Assembly: GCF_009299485.1 (NCBI RefSeq)
Contig: NZ_WBSO01000001.1
Span: 186,001 to 250,000, forward strand
Reading direction: 5' to 3'
Length of the DNA: 64,000 nucleotides
Source: Bifidobacterium apri
GTDB lineage: Bacteria; Actinomycetota; Actinomycetes; Actinomycetales; Bifidobacteriaceae
Each line of letters begins with the position of its first letter. Position 1 is the first letter of the stretch. Under the pieces are notes generated by a model that worked only from the letters and a program-made list of their open reading frames with translations, did no database searches and was not told the DNA's origin. Below are positions 1-8,377 of this stretch, piece by piece. The position numbers and the translations under genes were made by a program.

Positions 1-33
1 CGACGCCAACTTTCAGCGGACAGGAGTCAGGGC

Positions 34-975
34 ATGTTCCCACCAAGGACAGGACAGCAGTATCATCTCGTATTCGGCAGGTACGCCGCCACCGTAACCG
101 AGCAGGGCGCTGCGTTGCGCAGCCTCACCCTCGACGGCAAGAACGTCATCGTGCCGTTCGACGAAGACGATATTCCCAATTGTTGCCGCGGACAGCTGCT
201 TATTCCCTTCCCCAACCGCATCGAAGACGGCGAATATGAGTTCGAAGGCACCAAGTATGTGCTGCCGATCGATGAACATGAGCGGCATAACGCGATTCAC
301 GGGTACGGCCACCGCGCGTATTGGACGCGGCTCGCGCGCACGGATAACAGCGTCAGTTTGCAATGGCGCGCACCCGCATTGGAAGGGTATCCGTTCGACG
401 TGATCGTCACAGCGGATTATCGGTTGGACGAGCATGGCATAGCTTTGACGCTCAGCGCGCTGAACAATGGTTCAACCGACGCTCCATGGGCGGCAGCCAT
501 GCATCCGTGGCTCGCCAACGGGCAGCACAGCACCGGCGATGCGATCGAGCACGACAATGCCGCATGCCGTTTGCGCGTGCCAGCGGACACCCACGTCATC
601 GCCGACGATAGGCTGCTGCCACTCGGTACGGAACCTGTGGATGGCACCATCTATGATTTGCGTGACGATCCGACGCTGGAGGGACGCCCCTTCGACGACG
701 CGTGGACGGGACTGCGGCATGATGCCGACGGCAACGCATCCGCGGTATTCACCCGTCCGGATGGCATGGTGATCACTGTCACCGGCGGGCCGACCATCAC
801 CTCGTTCCAAGTGTGCACGGGAACTGGATTCCCCGAAGCGATCCGCCCGCAAGGGGTCGCCGTGGAACCGCAGACCGCGTACGCGAATGCGTTCCGCAGC
901 GGGAAGGATCTCATTGTCATCAAGCCGGGTGAGACGAGCGTGACGAGTATCCGTATCTCGGCTGAGCAACGTTGA
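34..975 (+). CDS. Aldose 1-epimerase family protein (mutarotase-like)
   Basis: The 313-residue product has the layout of the aldose 1-epimerase fold, which interconverts the alpha and beta anomers of hexoses in the cytoplasm. Visible family features are FPNRIEDGEYEF near residue 70, HNAIHGYGHR near residue 88 (His of the active site), AAMHPWL near residue 155 (second His), and VEPQTAYANAF near residue 277, whose Glu is the expected catalytic base. The ATG is preceded by CAGGAG at a suitable distance. The gene stands alone here and no sugar operon is visible next to it, so the substrate (glucose, galactose or a phosphorylated sugar) cannot be told. Family assignment is firm; substrate is open. 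Confidence 0.85.
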   Translation: MFPPRTGQQYHLVFGRYAATVTEQGAALRSLTLDGKNVIVPFDEDDIPNCCRGQLLIPFPNRIEDGEYEFEGTKYVLPIDEHERHNAIHGYGHRAYWTRLARTDNSVSLQWRAPALEGYPFDVIVTADYRLDEHGIALTLSALNNGSTDAPWAAAMHPWLANGQHSTGDAIEHDNAACRLRVPADTHVIADDRLLPLGTEPVDGTIYDLRDDPTLEGRPFDDAWTGLRHDADGNASAVFTRPDGMVITVTGGPTITSFQVCTGTGFPEAIRPQGVAVEPQTAYANAFRSGKDLIVIKPGETSVTSIRISAEQR

Positions 976-990
976 GCGGGGCCACCCGAT

Positions 991-1019
991 TTGTAAACGT
1001 CTCGCCGATGTGCGATAAT
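991..1019 (+). promoter_or_regulatory. Predicted promoter of the bL37 gene
   Basis: TTGTAA (991-996) and GATAAT (1014-1019) are separated by 17 bp, a good sigma-70-type match. They lie about 38 bp before the start of the small ribosomal protein gene. Confidence 0.6.
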
Positions 1020-1056
1020 CCCGTAGGCTTACCAATCTTTAGCAAAGGAGTCCATT

Positions 1057-1131
1057 ATGGGTATGCGTGGACGCAAGCGCAAGGCACGTCGCAAAAAAGC
1101 CGCTAATCACGGCAAAAGGCCAAATGCCTGA
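1057..1131 (+). CDS. 50S ribosomal protein bL37
   Basis: This 24-codon gene encodes a very basic peptide beginning MGMRGRKRK and ending ANHGKRPNA. That C-terminus and the run of Arg/Lys match, from memory, the actinobacterial ribosomal protein bL37 described from mycobacterial ribosome structures, a small protein bound to 23S rRNA. The start is well supported: AAAGGAG lies six bases before the ATG, a 17-bp-spaced promoter lies upstream, and a rho-independent terminator follows about 80 bases after the stop. It is therefore a self-contained single-gene transcription unit. It is easily missed because of its size. Confidence 0.88.
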   Translation: MGMRGRKRKARRKKAANHGKRPNA

Positions 1132-1210
1132 GTTGCGCTGACGGATGTCGCGACACGCCGGTTCACGGTGGCGGCATCCGCGACATCGCATCACAGCACA
1201 AGCTGCACGA

Positions 1211-1251
1211 ACCCTGCGAATGATGTTCAAGCATCGTCCGCAGGGTTTTTC
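1211..1251 (+). terminator. Rho-independent terminator after bL37
   Basis: The arms ACCCTGCG (1211-1218) and CGCAGGGT (1239-1246) pair, with an inner GATG/CATC stem, followed by a T run. It ends the bL37 transcript. Confidence 0.85.
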
Positions 1252-1430
1252 TATGCCATGAATCGTTGAACTCTGCGGGCAATCAAGGTGGTGTTGATGG
1301 CATGGCAGGCAGCTTTGCGGGAGGGGACGTTCCGTAGGACAGTCAATCGGTATGGATGTTGATTCGTGGTCGGCGGGGAGATTGGGGGCATGCCACAGCC
1401 ATATCATCGGGAGACTGCAATATACCAAGC

Positions 1431-1747
1431 GTCGCATGACTGGACATACGCAACCCGCCGGATACCGCCTGATATCACCGTCTTCCGCGGCTTCCTCTGA
1501 CTGCCACGCATACCACGACATACGCGACACGACAGAAACCACCGGATTCACCGCTTTCCATGCCATTCCCCACCAGTTACGCATACGCCAACATACACAA
1601 CACGACAAACACCAACCCGCCACGCCACACACAGCGACATCCCACCCAGCCACGTATGCCACCACGTACACAACCCGTCAGAAACCACCGGATTTCCCCA
1701 CTTCCATGCCGTTCCCCACCAGCCACGCATGCCACGGCATACGCGAC
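1431..1747. repeat. Cluster A of REP-like palindromes (five copies)
   Basis: The 900-bp gap between bL37 and the anti-sigma gene holds no credible gene but has five imperfect palindromes of about 25 bp at 1431-1454, 1504-1528, 1576-1601, 1651-1674 and 1723-1747. All fit a CGCATRC ... GCATACGCAAC plan. The second and third copies, and the fourth and fifth, are joined by a similar 47-bp linker (starting CAGAAACCACCGG), so a palindrome-linker-palindrome unit of about 97 bp occurs twice at a spacing of about 147 bp. The same palindrome occurs in four other intergenic regions of the window. The sequence from 1748 to 2027 shows nothing I can name. Confidence 0.7.
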
Positions 1748-2027
1748 GGTCTATATGCCGGGCTCCGCGCCCAAGACAAGATTCCGCCCCACGGCAAGGA
1801 ACCCTCAATAGCGCGTACAACGAAGCAACACGCCGAATCTGCCGGCTGCCCCGAAGCAGGCAACGGGACTACAAACCAATAGTCCGAATACGAGACTCGC
1901 GCTCAAGAATCAATCGACAGAGCGCATAACCGCGCAAAACTGCTCAATCCACACAAGCCACTCAAGCCGCCAACTCCAGCAGCACAAGCCATCCGTTCAC
2001 AGCTCACAGCCACACCGCTCGCGCTAT

Positions 2028-2561
2028 TCAGCGCACATCAGGATATGTGGGGAACGTCCACCCTTCGGGAACGGACAAATCAGCGACCGTCACGATCTCC
2101 GTGCCAGGCACCTGCACGCGCCGAACCACCACCGCGCTACTCGCCTGATTCGCAGCATCCACATGACGCACGGCATCATCAGGCTGGAAGTCCACGACAC
2201 GCCCGTCGGCACCGCGAACATCGTGATGCTCGCATTCCTCCTCGCGACAGCAGGCGTCCAGCGTGCGATGCAACCGCTCGATCAGACATTCGGGAGCCGC
2301 CTGCGGACGCAAATACGCGCGCATCATCGCGATCAGCGCACGCTCCTGCGCATCACAACAGGATTCGGGATCGAAACACTCATGAGCGTCACCGGCAGTA
2401 CCGACACCGGCTGTCTCAACACCAGCGGCACCTGCATTCGCGGCCCCGGCATCCTCGCCGGAGAACGAGCCAAGACGCGCGATATGGACATCCGTACGCG
2501 TCACACCTTCGCGGGTATGGCGGGTGATGGAGATATGGCTATGATGCTCATACTGGTTCAT
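2028..2561 (-). CDS. Probable anti-sigma factor partner of the adjacent SigH-like protein
   Basis: This 177-residue gene lies 50 bp downstream of the sigma factor on the same strand, where bifidobacteria and other actinobacteria keep the zinc-binding redox anti-sigma factor (RsrA type). The start at 2561 (MNQYEHHSH) is chosen because GGAAGGAG lies five bases before it. A Cys/His-rich patch, HECFDPESCCDAQERA, then a helical stretch and DACC could bind metal, but it is not the textbook HxxxCxxC arrangement. The protein is longer than usual, with an Ala/Gly-rich stretch before the patch and a C-terminal extension. Role is inferred from position and Cys content, not from clear homology. Confidence 0.55.
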   Translation of the reverse strand: MNQYEHHSHISITRHTREGVTRTDVHIARLGSFSGEDAGAANAGAAGVETAGVGTAGDAHECFDPESCCDAQERALIAMMRAYLRPQAAPECLIERLHRTLDACCREEECEHHDVRGADGRVVDFQPDDAVRHVDAANQASSAVVVRRVQVPGTEIVTVADLSVPEGWTFPTYPDVR

Positions 2562-2611
2562 GCCGACTCCTTCCAACGATGTTCACGGCACCCGGTGGTA
2601 TCTCTATGTCG

Positions 2612-3298
2612 CTACTCATTATGACCCGTCGTGACGGACTTGGCATGGCTGCGACGCGTCGAATTCGCAACAGGCGAAGAAGAATCAGCGTCGCCGCGCG
2701 CACGAGTGCGTCCGACGTCATACCCGCGTTCCTTCGCGTACGCGGCAAGTTCCTGCTTGAGTTGGGTGCGCGCGCGGTTGAGTCGGCTCATCACCGTGCC
2801 GATTTTCACACCCTGCTCATCCGCCACCTGCTGGTAGGACTTGCCGTCGATGGCCGCGTCGATGAACACCTGCCGGCGTTCGGGGCTGAGTTTGTTGAGC
2901 GCCGCCATGATTTCTTCGGGAGCATAGGCATTGAGGTATTGCTGCTCAGCCGACTCCAAACCTTGCGACGTGTGTTCTGACGCCGAATAGATGTCCCAAT
3001 CGTCGTATTCCCCCGTCGAATCGTTCGCACGTTGAGGGCGACGCTTCGCTTTGGCGTACTGGTTGAAATACGAGTTGCGTTCGATCGTGGTCATCCACGC
3101 TTCGAAATTGCTGCCCGGTTTGAAACTGTCAAACGCCTTGAACCCCCGTTCGAAGGTGTCCTGTACCAGATCCTGCGCGTCATCGGGATTATTGGTCAGT
3201 TTCATTGCCTGACGGTACAACGTGTCCACCGCGGGCATGGCGAGCTTTTCGAAGCGCTTGCGCTTCTCTTCCGTTGATTCATTCAGCTCGTTGCTCAC
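2612..3298 (-). CDS. sigH: ECF-type RNA polymerase sigma factor, SigH/SigR group
   Basis: The 228-residue product has sigma region 2 (DTLYRQAMKLTNNPDDAQDL, then VQDTFERGFKAFDSF, with FEAWMTTIERNSYFNQYAKAKRRP) and region 4 (LSPERRQVFIDAAIDGKSYQ followed by a helix-turn-helix with GTVMSRLNRARTQL). This is the layout of group 4 sigma factors of the SigR/SigH branch, which control thiol and oxidative stress genes in actinobacteria. The first codon is GTG preceded by a G-rich stretch, so the start is moderately sure. A Ser/Arg/His-rich tail of about 35 residues follows region 4. The next gene on the strand is the probable anti-sigma factor. Confidence 0.85.
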   Translation of the reverse strand: MSNELNESTEEKRKRFEKLAMPAVDTLYRQAMKLTNNPDDAQDLVQDTFERGFKAFDSFKPGSNFEAWMTTIERNSYFNQYAKAKRRPQRANDSTGEYDDWDIYSASEHTSQGLESAEQQYLNAYAPEEIMAALNKLSPERRQVFIDAAIDGKSYQQVADEQGVKIGTVMSRLNRARTQLKQELAAYAKERGYDVGRTRARGDADSSSPVANSTRRSHAKSVTTGHNE

Positions 3299-3406
3299 CC
3301 CACCATTCTATGACGCGCCGCACACGGCGTTTCATATCCGGCGACGACGGCGAGCCGCACCGTCCGGCGGATGGCATTGTCTGTTTCGCAGCGCACAATA
3401 CTCCTT

Positions 3407-4177
3407 ATGACCATGACTTTTGACGCACTGATTGCGGCGTTGGAGCAAGCACCGCATCAATCCGAGGACACGCAGCTCGGCTCATCGTGGCTGCTCGGTT
3501 TCGACACCGAAACCACCGGGATTACAGCCGGGCGGGACGCCATCGTGTCCGCAACGCTGGTGTTGCGCGACCCGCAACGCGGCCATGACGGCGACGCTGA
3601 AGCCGAATGGGTGATCAACCCGCACAGGCGGATGAATCCGAGGGCGAGCGCGGTCAACGGCTTCACTGATGAGTATCTCGCCGAGCACGGTATGGAGCCG
3701 ACGGATGCCATCGATCAGATTGCGCGGGCGATTGCCACGGCTCAGGACAAGCATATCCCGCTGCTGGCATATAACGCTCCCTTCGATGTGCATATGCTCG
3801 CCGGCGATTTGGAGCGTTGGCAGCTTCCCCAAGTCAGTGAACGGATGGAGGCGGCAGCGTCATCATCCGGTTTGCTGGTCGTCGATCCGCTCGTCATCGA
3901 TCGCGCGATATCCAAGCGTCACGGCAAGCGCACGCTGACCTTGACTACGGAATATTACGGCGTTGTTCCCACCGGCGATTTCCACAACGCCACAGCCGAT
4001 ACGGTCGCCGCGGTGGATTTGATCAAGCCGATGAGCACCCTGTACCCTCAAGTTGGGCATTTGACCATGGGCGAGCTCATGGATTGGCAGCGTCAGGCGC
4101 ATGACACGTGGCAGGCATCGTTCAACCAGTGGTTGGAAAGCCGCGGTCGCGCGCCACTGCACGACCGATGGTTGTAA
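3407..4177 (+). CDS. DnaQ-like DEDDh 3'-5' exonuclease
   Basis: The 256-residue protein carries the exonuclease motifs of the DnaQ superfamily: FDTETTG (first two acidic residues, near residue 27), LLAYNAPFDVHML (third Asp), and FHNATADTVAAVDL, giving the H-x4-D motif. It should remove nucleotides from DNA or RNA 3' ends in the cytoplasm. It has no polymerase or helicase domain, so it resembles the stand-alone exonucleases often annotated as epsilon-subunit-like. The start is uncertain: ATG at 3407 and at 3413 both lack a ribosome-binding site, and an in-frame ATG exists at 3371. A second, unrelated-length DnaQ-like gene lies at 50672. Confidence 0.8.
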   Translation: MTMTFDALIAALEQAPHQSEDTQLGSSWLLGFDTETTGITAGRDAIVSATLVLRDPQRGHDGDAEAEWVINPHRRMNPRASAVNGFTDEYLAEHGMEPTDAIDQIARAIATAQDKHIPLLAYNAPFDVHMLAGDLERWQLPQVSERMEAAASSSGLLVVDPLVIDRAISKRHGKRTLTLTTEYYGVVPTGDFHNATADTVAAVDLIKPMSTLYPQVGHLTMGELMDWQRQAHDTWQASFNQWLESRGRAPLHDRWL

Positions 4178-4307
4178 ATCCACGCCCGTATGCCGGCGAC
4201 ACGACGACAGCATGGCAGGACATCCGGTACACGCCTGCACGGAACCGACACAGCGCACCGTCTACAATGAGGGCGGGCAGACGGGGAACGACAAGAAAGG
4301 TTCGCTC

Positions 4308-5855
4308 ATGGCTTTGACTCTGGCTTCGGCCGCACACCTGTTGCAGGAGCATCATCTGCTGCACGAGATCATCCGCGGTGATCGCTGGACGTTGGACGCC
4401 GGCGAATTCGAAGGTTCGAACACTGCATTCTCGACGGTCACCTATGACACGCGCAAGGTCGATCAGGGCACGCTCCTGTTCTGCAAAGGCGCATTCCGCC
4501 CTGAGTATCTTGATGGCATCGATGCGCGCGGACTGGCGGCGTACGTGTCCGAAACCGAATTCCACGACCGCACCGCCGCCCCCGGACTCATCGTTTCCGA
4601 TGTGCGCAAGGCCATGAGCCTGCTGTCCGCGGAATTCTACGGCCGTCCGCAGGAGAAGCTGACCGTCGTCGGCATCACCGGCACCAAAGGCAAAACCACG
4701 ACCGCATACTTCACTCACGCCGTGCTCAACGCCATCAGCGGCGGCAAGGCGGCGCTGTTCTCGTCCGTCGACAACTGCGTGGACGGTCACACGTATGTCG
4801 AATCCGATCTGACTACGCCGGAATCGCTGGATGCGTTCCGCATGATGGGCGAATCCGTGGAACACGGCATGCGCTACCTGGTCATGGAGGTTTCCTCACA
4901 GGCCTATAAAGTGGATCGCGTATACGGCCTGACCTTCGATGTCGGCGCGTTCCTGAACATCTCCCCCGACCATATCAGTCCCATCGAGCATCCGACATTC
5001 GAGGATTACCTGTGGTGCAAGCGGCAGATCGTCGATAACTGCCGCACCCTCGTGCTTGGCGCGGACGCGGACCACGCCGATCTGATCAGGCAGCAGGCGA
5101 CGCGCGATGGACGCAGTGTCGTCACCTTCGCACTGCACGACGGCTTGAAGCCCGGCACGCAGGCCGACGTCGTAGCAAGCCCGGCGAACGCCGATCATAC
5201 GCAATATCGGATTGCAGCAGACGGTACCGATTTGGGGCTGTTCTCGCTCGCGATTGACGGCGATTTCAACTATGCGAATGCCGCCGCGGCGCTCGCGATC
5301 GTCCACGCCTTGGGGCTTGACACGTCGTCCGCCGCAGTGCACGCCCTGGAGCAGGTGAAAATCGCCGGCAGGATGGAACGGTTCGAAGACCCGTCAACGG
5401 ATACTGTCGCCATCGTCGATTACGCACACAACGGGATTTCCATGACAGCGCTGCTCGACTATGTCAAGGAACGCTTCGGCGACCGCCACCCGTATATCAC
5501 CCTGATCACCGGTTCCGCCGGCGACAAAGCATATGACCGTCGCAAGGAAATCGTCGAGGCGGCGCAACACCGTCTCAGCCGGTTCATCTTCACCGAGGAG
5601 GACACGAATACCGAGCCGACGGAGAAAATCTGCAAGCAAATGGCAAGCTATGTCACCGATCCGGATGTCGTGTCCGACATTGTCCTTGACCGCGGGCAAG
5701 CCATCGAGGACGCCGTGCGCACCGCGAAAAGCCACCCCGACCGTCTCGATGTCATCCTTGCCATCGGCAAAGGCAACGAACGGTGGATCAAACGACTGAA
5801 TCGACACACCCCGTATGAAGGCGATGACGCGATATTCGCCCGCATGCTGGGATGA
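4308..5855 (+). CDS. murE: MurE, UDP-MurNAc-tripeptide synthetase (Lys/Orn-type by motif)
   Basis: The 515-residue Mur ligase adds the third amino acid of the peptidoglycan stem peptide in the cytoplasm. The ATP-binding loop GITGTKGKTTT lies near residue 121, followed by MEVSSQAYKVDRV and NISPDHISPIEHPTFEDYLWCK, all typical of MurE. The third-residue recognition site reads FTEEDTNTEPTE near residue 430; diaminopimelate-specific enzymes carry DNPR there, and the Arg is absent, which fits lysine or ornithine. The start at 4308 has AGAAAGG upstream; a longer open frame exists but has no such support. The gene is outside the dcw cluster and precedes a FemABX gene, so stem-peptide and bridge synthesis sit together. 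Confidence 0.85.
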   Translation: MALTLASAAHLLQEHHLLHEIIRGDRWTLDAGEFEGSNTAFSTVTYDTRKVDQGTLLFCKGAFRPEYLDGIDARGLAAYVSETEFHDRTAAPGLIVSDVRKAMSLLSAEFYGRPQEKLTVVGITGTKGKTTTAYFTHAVLNAISGGKAALFSSVDNCVDGHTYVESDLTTPESLDAFRMMGESVEHGMRYLVMEVSSQAYKVDRVYGLTFDVGAFLNISPDHISPIEHPTFEDYLWCKRQIVDNCRTLVLGADADHADLIRQQATRDGRSVVTFALHDGLKPGTQADVVASPANADHTQYRIAADGTDLGLFSLAIDGDFNYANAAAALAIVHALGLDTSSAAVHALEQVKIAGRMERFEDPSTDTVAIVDYAHNGISMTALLDYVKERFGDRHPYITLITGSAGDKAYDRRKEIVEAAQHRLSRFIFTEEDTNTEPTEKICKQMASYVTDPDVVSDIVLDRGQAIEDAVRTAKSHPDRLDVILAIGKGNERWIKRLNRHTPYEGDDAIFARMLG

Positions 5856-5918
5856 TTACGTCTCAACCGAAATGAGTGGATGCCGTATGCTGCGGCGCTG
5901 ATACGAACTGAGGAGAAT

Positions 5919-6905
5919 ATGTTCACCATTGAAGCGATGGATCACACTGCCATGGAGCACGCTGCGCAGAAGCTCGGCGTGACCTTGCCAATCGAACAGA
6001 CCAAAGTCTGGGCGGAATACCAGAAGGATATCGATGGTCGCACCCCATGGGGCTGCTTGGCTATCCGCAAGGATGACACGGTCGTCGCTGTACTGAGTTT
6101 CATCGACTATCTCACCCACGGATACCACTACCTGCGCTCCATGCATGGCCCGGTCTGGGCAGCCAAACCGTCAGAGGACGATGAACGTGCCGCAGTAAAG
6201 GCGATCGCCGACTATGTGCACGCGCATGATCGCAAGGTCGTATTCCTGCGTATGGATTTGTGGTATACCGCAGGCACGTGTCCTGTGCTGTCCACCGTAC
6301 CGTATGACCAGACCGTCGTCATCGATCTTGCCGGCGGGGACGAAGACATCCTTAAGCGAATGAAGCGCCGCGGACGCAGGGACGTCCGCAAGGCACTGCG
6401 TGAATGCCCAGCTGAATGCGAGGACGAGACCAGTCAGGCGCTCGAATCGTTCGAGGAATATTACGACATCATGGTCGAAACCGGCAAGCGCGACGGGTTC
6501 AATCCCGCCCCAATTACCGACTATTCAGATATGCTTGCCGCCCTCGGTGCAGATCATTGCCGTGTATTCGCCGCCCGTATCGATGGTCGAGTCGTGGCAT
6601 GGTCCATCGTCACTGTCAACGGTGATCATGCCGTACGGTATTATGCGGCGATGCGTTCAGATGTCATGCGGTTGCATGTCACCGATAAACTGCTATACAG
6701 CGAATGCTGCATCTTGGGTTCGCAAGGCATTGCCGCTTATGACTTGATGGGCATCGGCAGCGACTTCTCCCCCACGTTGAAGGGACTGAACGAATTCAAG
6801 ACCAAGTTCACTGAGGAGGTCACGCCCGTAGCGCCCGGACGGGATGTGCCTGTGCGCAAGGCGTTCTACGGCGCATTGCGCATGGTCAAGCGGATTCGAG
6901 GCTAG
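5919..6905 (+). CDS. FemABX-family peptidoglycan bridge aminoacyltransferase
   Basis: The 328-residue protein has the acetyltransferase-like fold of FemA/FemX proteins, which transfer amino acids from aminoacyl-tRNA to the side chain of residue three in lipid II. Recognisable parts are HYLRSMHGPVW near residue 70, VVFLRMDLWY, ILKRMKRRGRRDVRKALRE (the segment FemABX proteins use at the start of their second domain), and the C-terminal GIAAYDLMGIGSDFSPTLKG with LNEFKTKF, characteristic of the family. The ATG at 5919 has GAGGAG just before it. It begins 63 bp after murE on the same strand, so co-transcription is likely. Which amino acid it adds cannot be read from sequence. Confidence 0.85.
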   Translation: MFTIEAMDHTAMEHAAQKLGVTLPIEQTKVWAEYQKDIDGRTPWGCLAIRKDDTVVAVLSFIDYLTHGYHYLRSMHGPVWAAKPSEDDERAAVKAIADYVHAHDRKVVFLRMDLWYTAGTCPVLSTVPYDQTVVIDLAGGDEDILKRMKRRGRRDVRKALRECPAECEDETSQALESFEEYYDIMVETGKRDGFNPAPITDYSDMLAALGADHCRVFAARIDGRVVAWSIVTVNGDHAVRYYAAMRSDVMRLHVTDKLLYSECCILGSQGIAAYDLMGIGSDFSPTLKGLNEFKTKFTEEVTPVAPGRDVPVRKAFYGALRMVKRIRG

Positions 6906-6938
6906 TGATTCTCGAGCGAAAGCTGTACGAAACTGCAC

Positions 6939-6975
6939 GGGTGAGAGTCTGAAAGTATGGAACAGACTCTCACCC
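6939..6975. terminator. Bidirectional hairpin between converging genes
   Basis: Perfect 13-bp arms GGGTGAGAGTCTG (6939-6951) and CAGACTCTCACCC (6963-6975) enclose an 11-nt loop. It lies between the ends of the FemABX gene and the leftward aminotransferase. There is no T run, so it may act as a weak or processing-type terminator for both. Confidence 0.6.
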
Positions 6976-6988
6976 GATGAATCGCCGG

Positions 6989-8233
6989 TTACGCGTTGGC
7001 AGCGCCGGCCGTATGCGACACGGTTTGGATAATCGCATCACACACATGCTGTGCCGTCTCGATACCAAGCTCAGTGGGCAGGCATAGGCAGCGGCGGACG
7101 ACATCTTCGTGGATGGGCACTTGTGAACGGTCTAAATCAGACAATCCATAGGCTTTCTCATCAGTCACACCGGGGAACAGTTCCGGACGATACCAACGTT
7201 CCGCATATCCGCCGGCAGAACGTACCACTGCGATAAGACGCTCCGATTGTGCAGTGTCACGGGCGAGCAGCGGAAAGCGCAACAATGGTTGCGTCGCTCC
7301 GGCGAGCGCTGCGTGCGGGATATCAATGCCATCGAGATCCGACAACTGCTCCTTGTATAGGTCGATGATTCTCCGACGCCCTGATTCGTTGGCGTCCAGT
7401 CGTTCAATGGCGCTCGCGGCACGTTCGTTCATCCACGCGGCCGGTGCGTACGACGGATAGTCAAGCGATCCGGCTCGTTCACTGTCTGCGATCGGCGGTT
7501 CATACCATCCATGCCGGGTGCATGAGGAGCGTAGTGCGTTCCCTAATGATCCCAATCGTGAAAAGACGCGATTCTGATTGATGTACATGCGGGTCACCCG
7601 GTTGAGCGAGCTCGGCAGCGCCGGCAATGCCGACAATGCGTTCCGAAGATCGTGATTGAGTTCCTCGTCGTGTTCGGCGAGCTTCGGATTGATCCAGACA
7701 GCCCCGCCAAAGCGTGTGGGAAGCATCTTCTCCACGCCGAAGGAGTGGAGGGAGATGTCGGCGAGCGGAAGGCCGTTGTTGCTGCATGCCATGCGCGTGA
7801 CGCAGTGGGCGCTATCTTCGATGAGTAGCGCGCCGGCTTGCTTGGTTTGGTTAGCAATCTGCAGATCAGCGTCAGGTGAAATCATTCCAAACGTATGCTG
7901 CAACATGACGGCCGCAGCATGGCCATCCTTCAACCGATCATGCAAAGCATGCACGTCTATGGAGAGGGTATCGGCATTGATATCAGCATATGTGACATGC
8001 ATGCCCGCATCGATGATCGGCACCACCGCCGTGCAGCACGTGAACAGCTGAGTGATCACCGTATCGTTGCCGGTGGTGGTTGCTCTGTCGGCAAGCAGCC
8101 GCATCACTTCGCTCAATCCGTAACGGGCCTTGAACACCGGGAACCAGTCAGCGGCATCAGTGTGCGAGCGCCGTGCAAGTGCTTCGCGAAGTGCATGCAC
8201 GTTCGCCTGGTCGTGTTCGTTGCCAATGCCCAT
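6989..8233 (-). CDS. DegT/DnrJ/EryC1/StrS-family PLP aminotransferase
   Basis: The 414-residue protein has the fold-type I PLP enzyme pattern of the DegT family: a nucleotide-sugar-aminotransferase-like core with VMLQHTFGMI, LLIEDSAHCV (Asp that contacts the PLP pyridine) and LHSFGVEKMLPTRFGGA, where the Lys is the expected PLP-binding residue. Members transfer amino groups onto keto-sugars or act on other small molecules. The start at 8233 is chosen because GAGGA lies just upstream; an in-frame GTG at 8275 would add 14 residues. It lies between the FemABX gene and the divergent AslA-like ligase. A role in supplying a bridge or envelope precursor is only a guess. Confidence 0.75.
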   Translation of the reverse strand: MGIGNEHDQANVHALREALARRSHTDAADWFPVFKARYGLSEVMRLLADRATTTGNDTVITQLFTCCTAVVPIIDAGMHVTYADINADTLSIDVHALHDRLKDGHAAAVMLQHTFGMISPDADLQIANQTKQAGALLIEDSAHCVTRMACSNNGLPLADISLHSFGVEKMLPTRFGGAVWINPKLAEHDEELNHDLRNALSALPALPSSLNRVTRMYINQNRVFSRLGSLGNALRSSCTRHGWYEPPIADSERAGSLDYPSYAPAAWMNERAASAIERLDANESGRRRIIDLYKEQLSDLDGIDIPHAALAGATQPLLRFPLLARDTAQSERLIAVVRSAGGYAERWYRPELFPGVTDEKAYGLSDLDRSQVPIHEDVVRRCLCLPTELGIETAQHVCDAIIQTVSHTAGAANA

Positions 8234-8337
8234 CTCATCCTCGATTCGTTTGCGAGCCGGAAACAATATCCTCACAGTATCGCGTGGGATAGCCGTATGA
8301 GCAGCTGATCCACACTCGGCGGATATCAGGTGACGCG

Positions 8338-8343
8338 TATAAT
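8338..8343 (+). promoter_or_regulatory. Consensus -10 box before the ATP-grasp ligase
   Basis: A perfect TATAAT lies 35 bp before the start codon. I see no good -35 box at the matching distance. Confidence 0.45.
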
Positions 8344-8377
8344 ATGCGTGTCACGTACGTCAACAGAGAGGACAACC

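Noticed and set aside
1352..1882. 176-codon rightward open frame
   Set aside because: His/Thr/Pro-rich translation created by the palindromic repeats; no ribosome-binding site or domain.
3377..3400. Promoter for a leaderless exonuclease mRNA
   Set aside because: TTGTCT and an ACAAT-like box are only about 11 bp apart, too close for a sigma-70 promoter.
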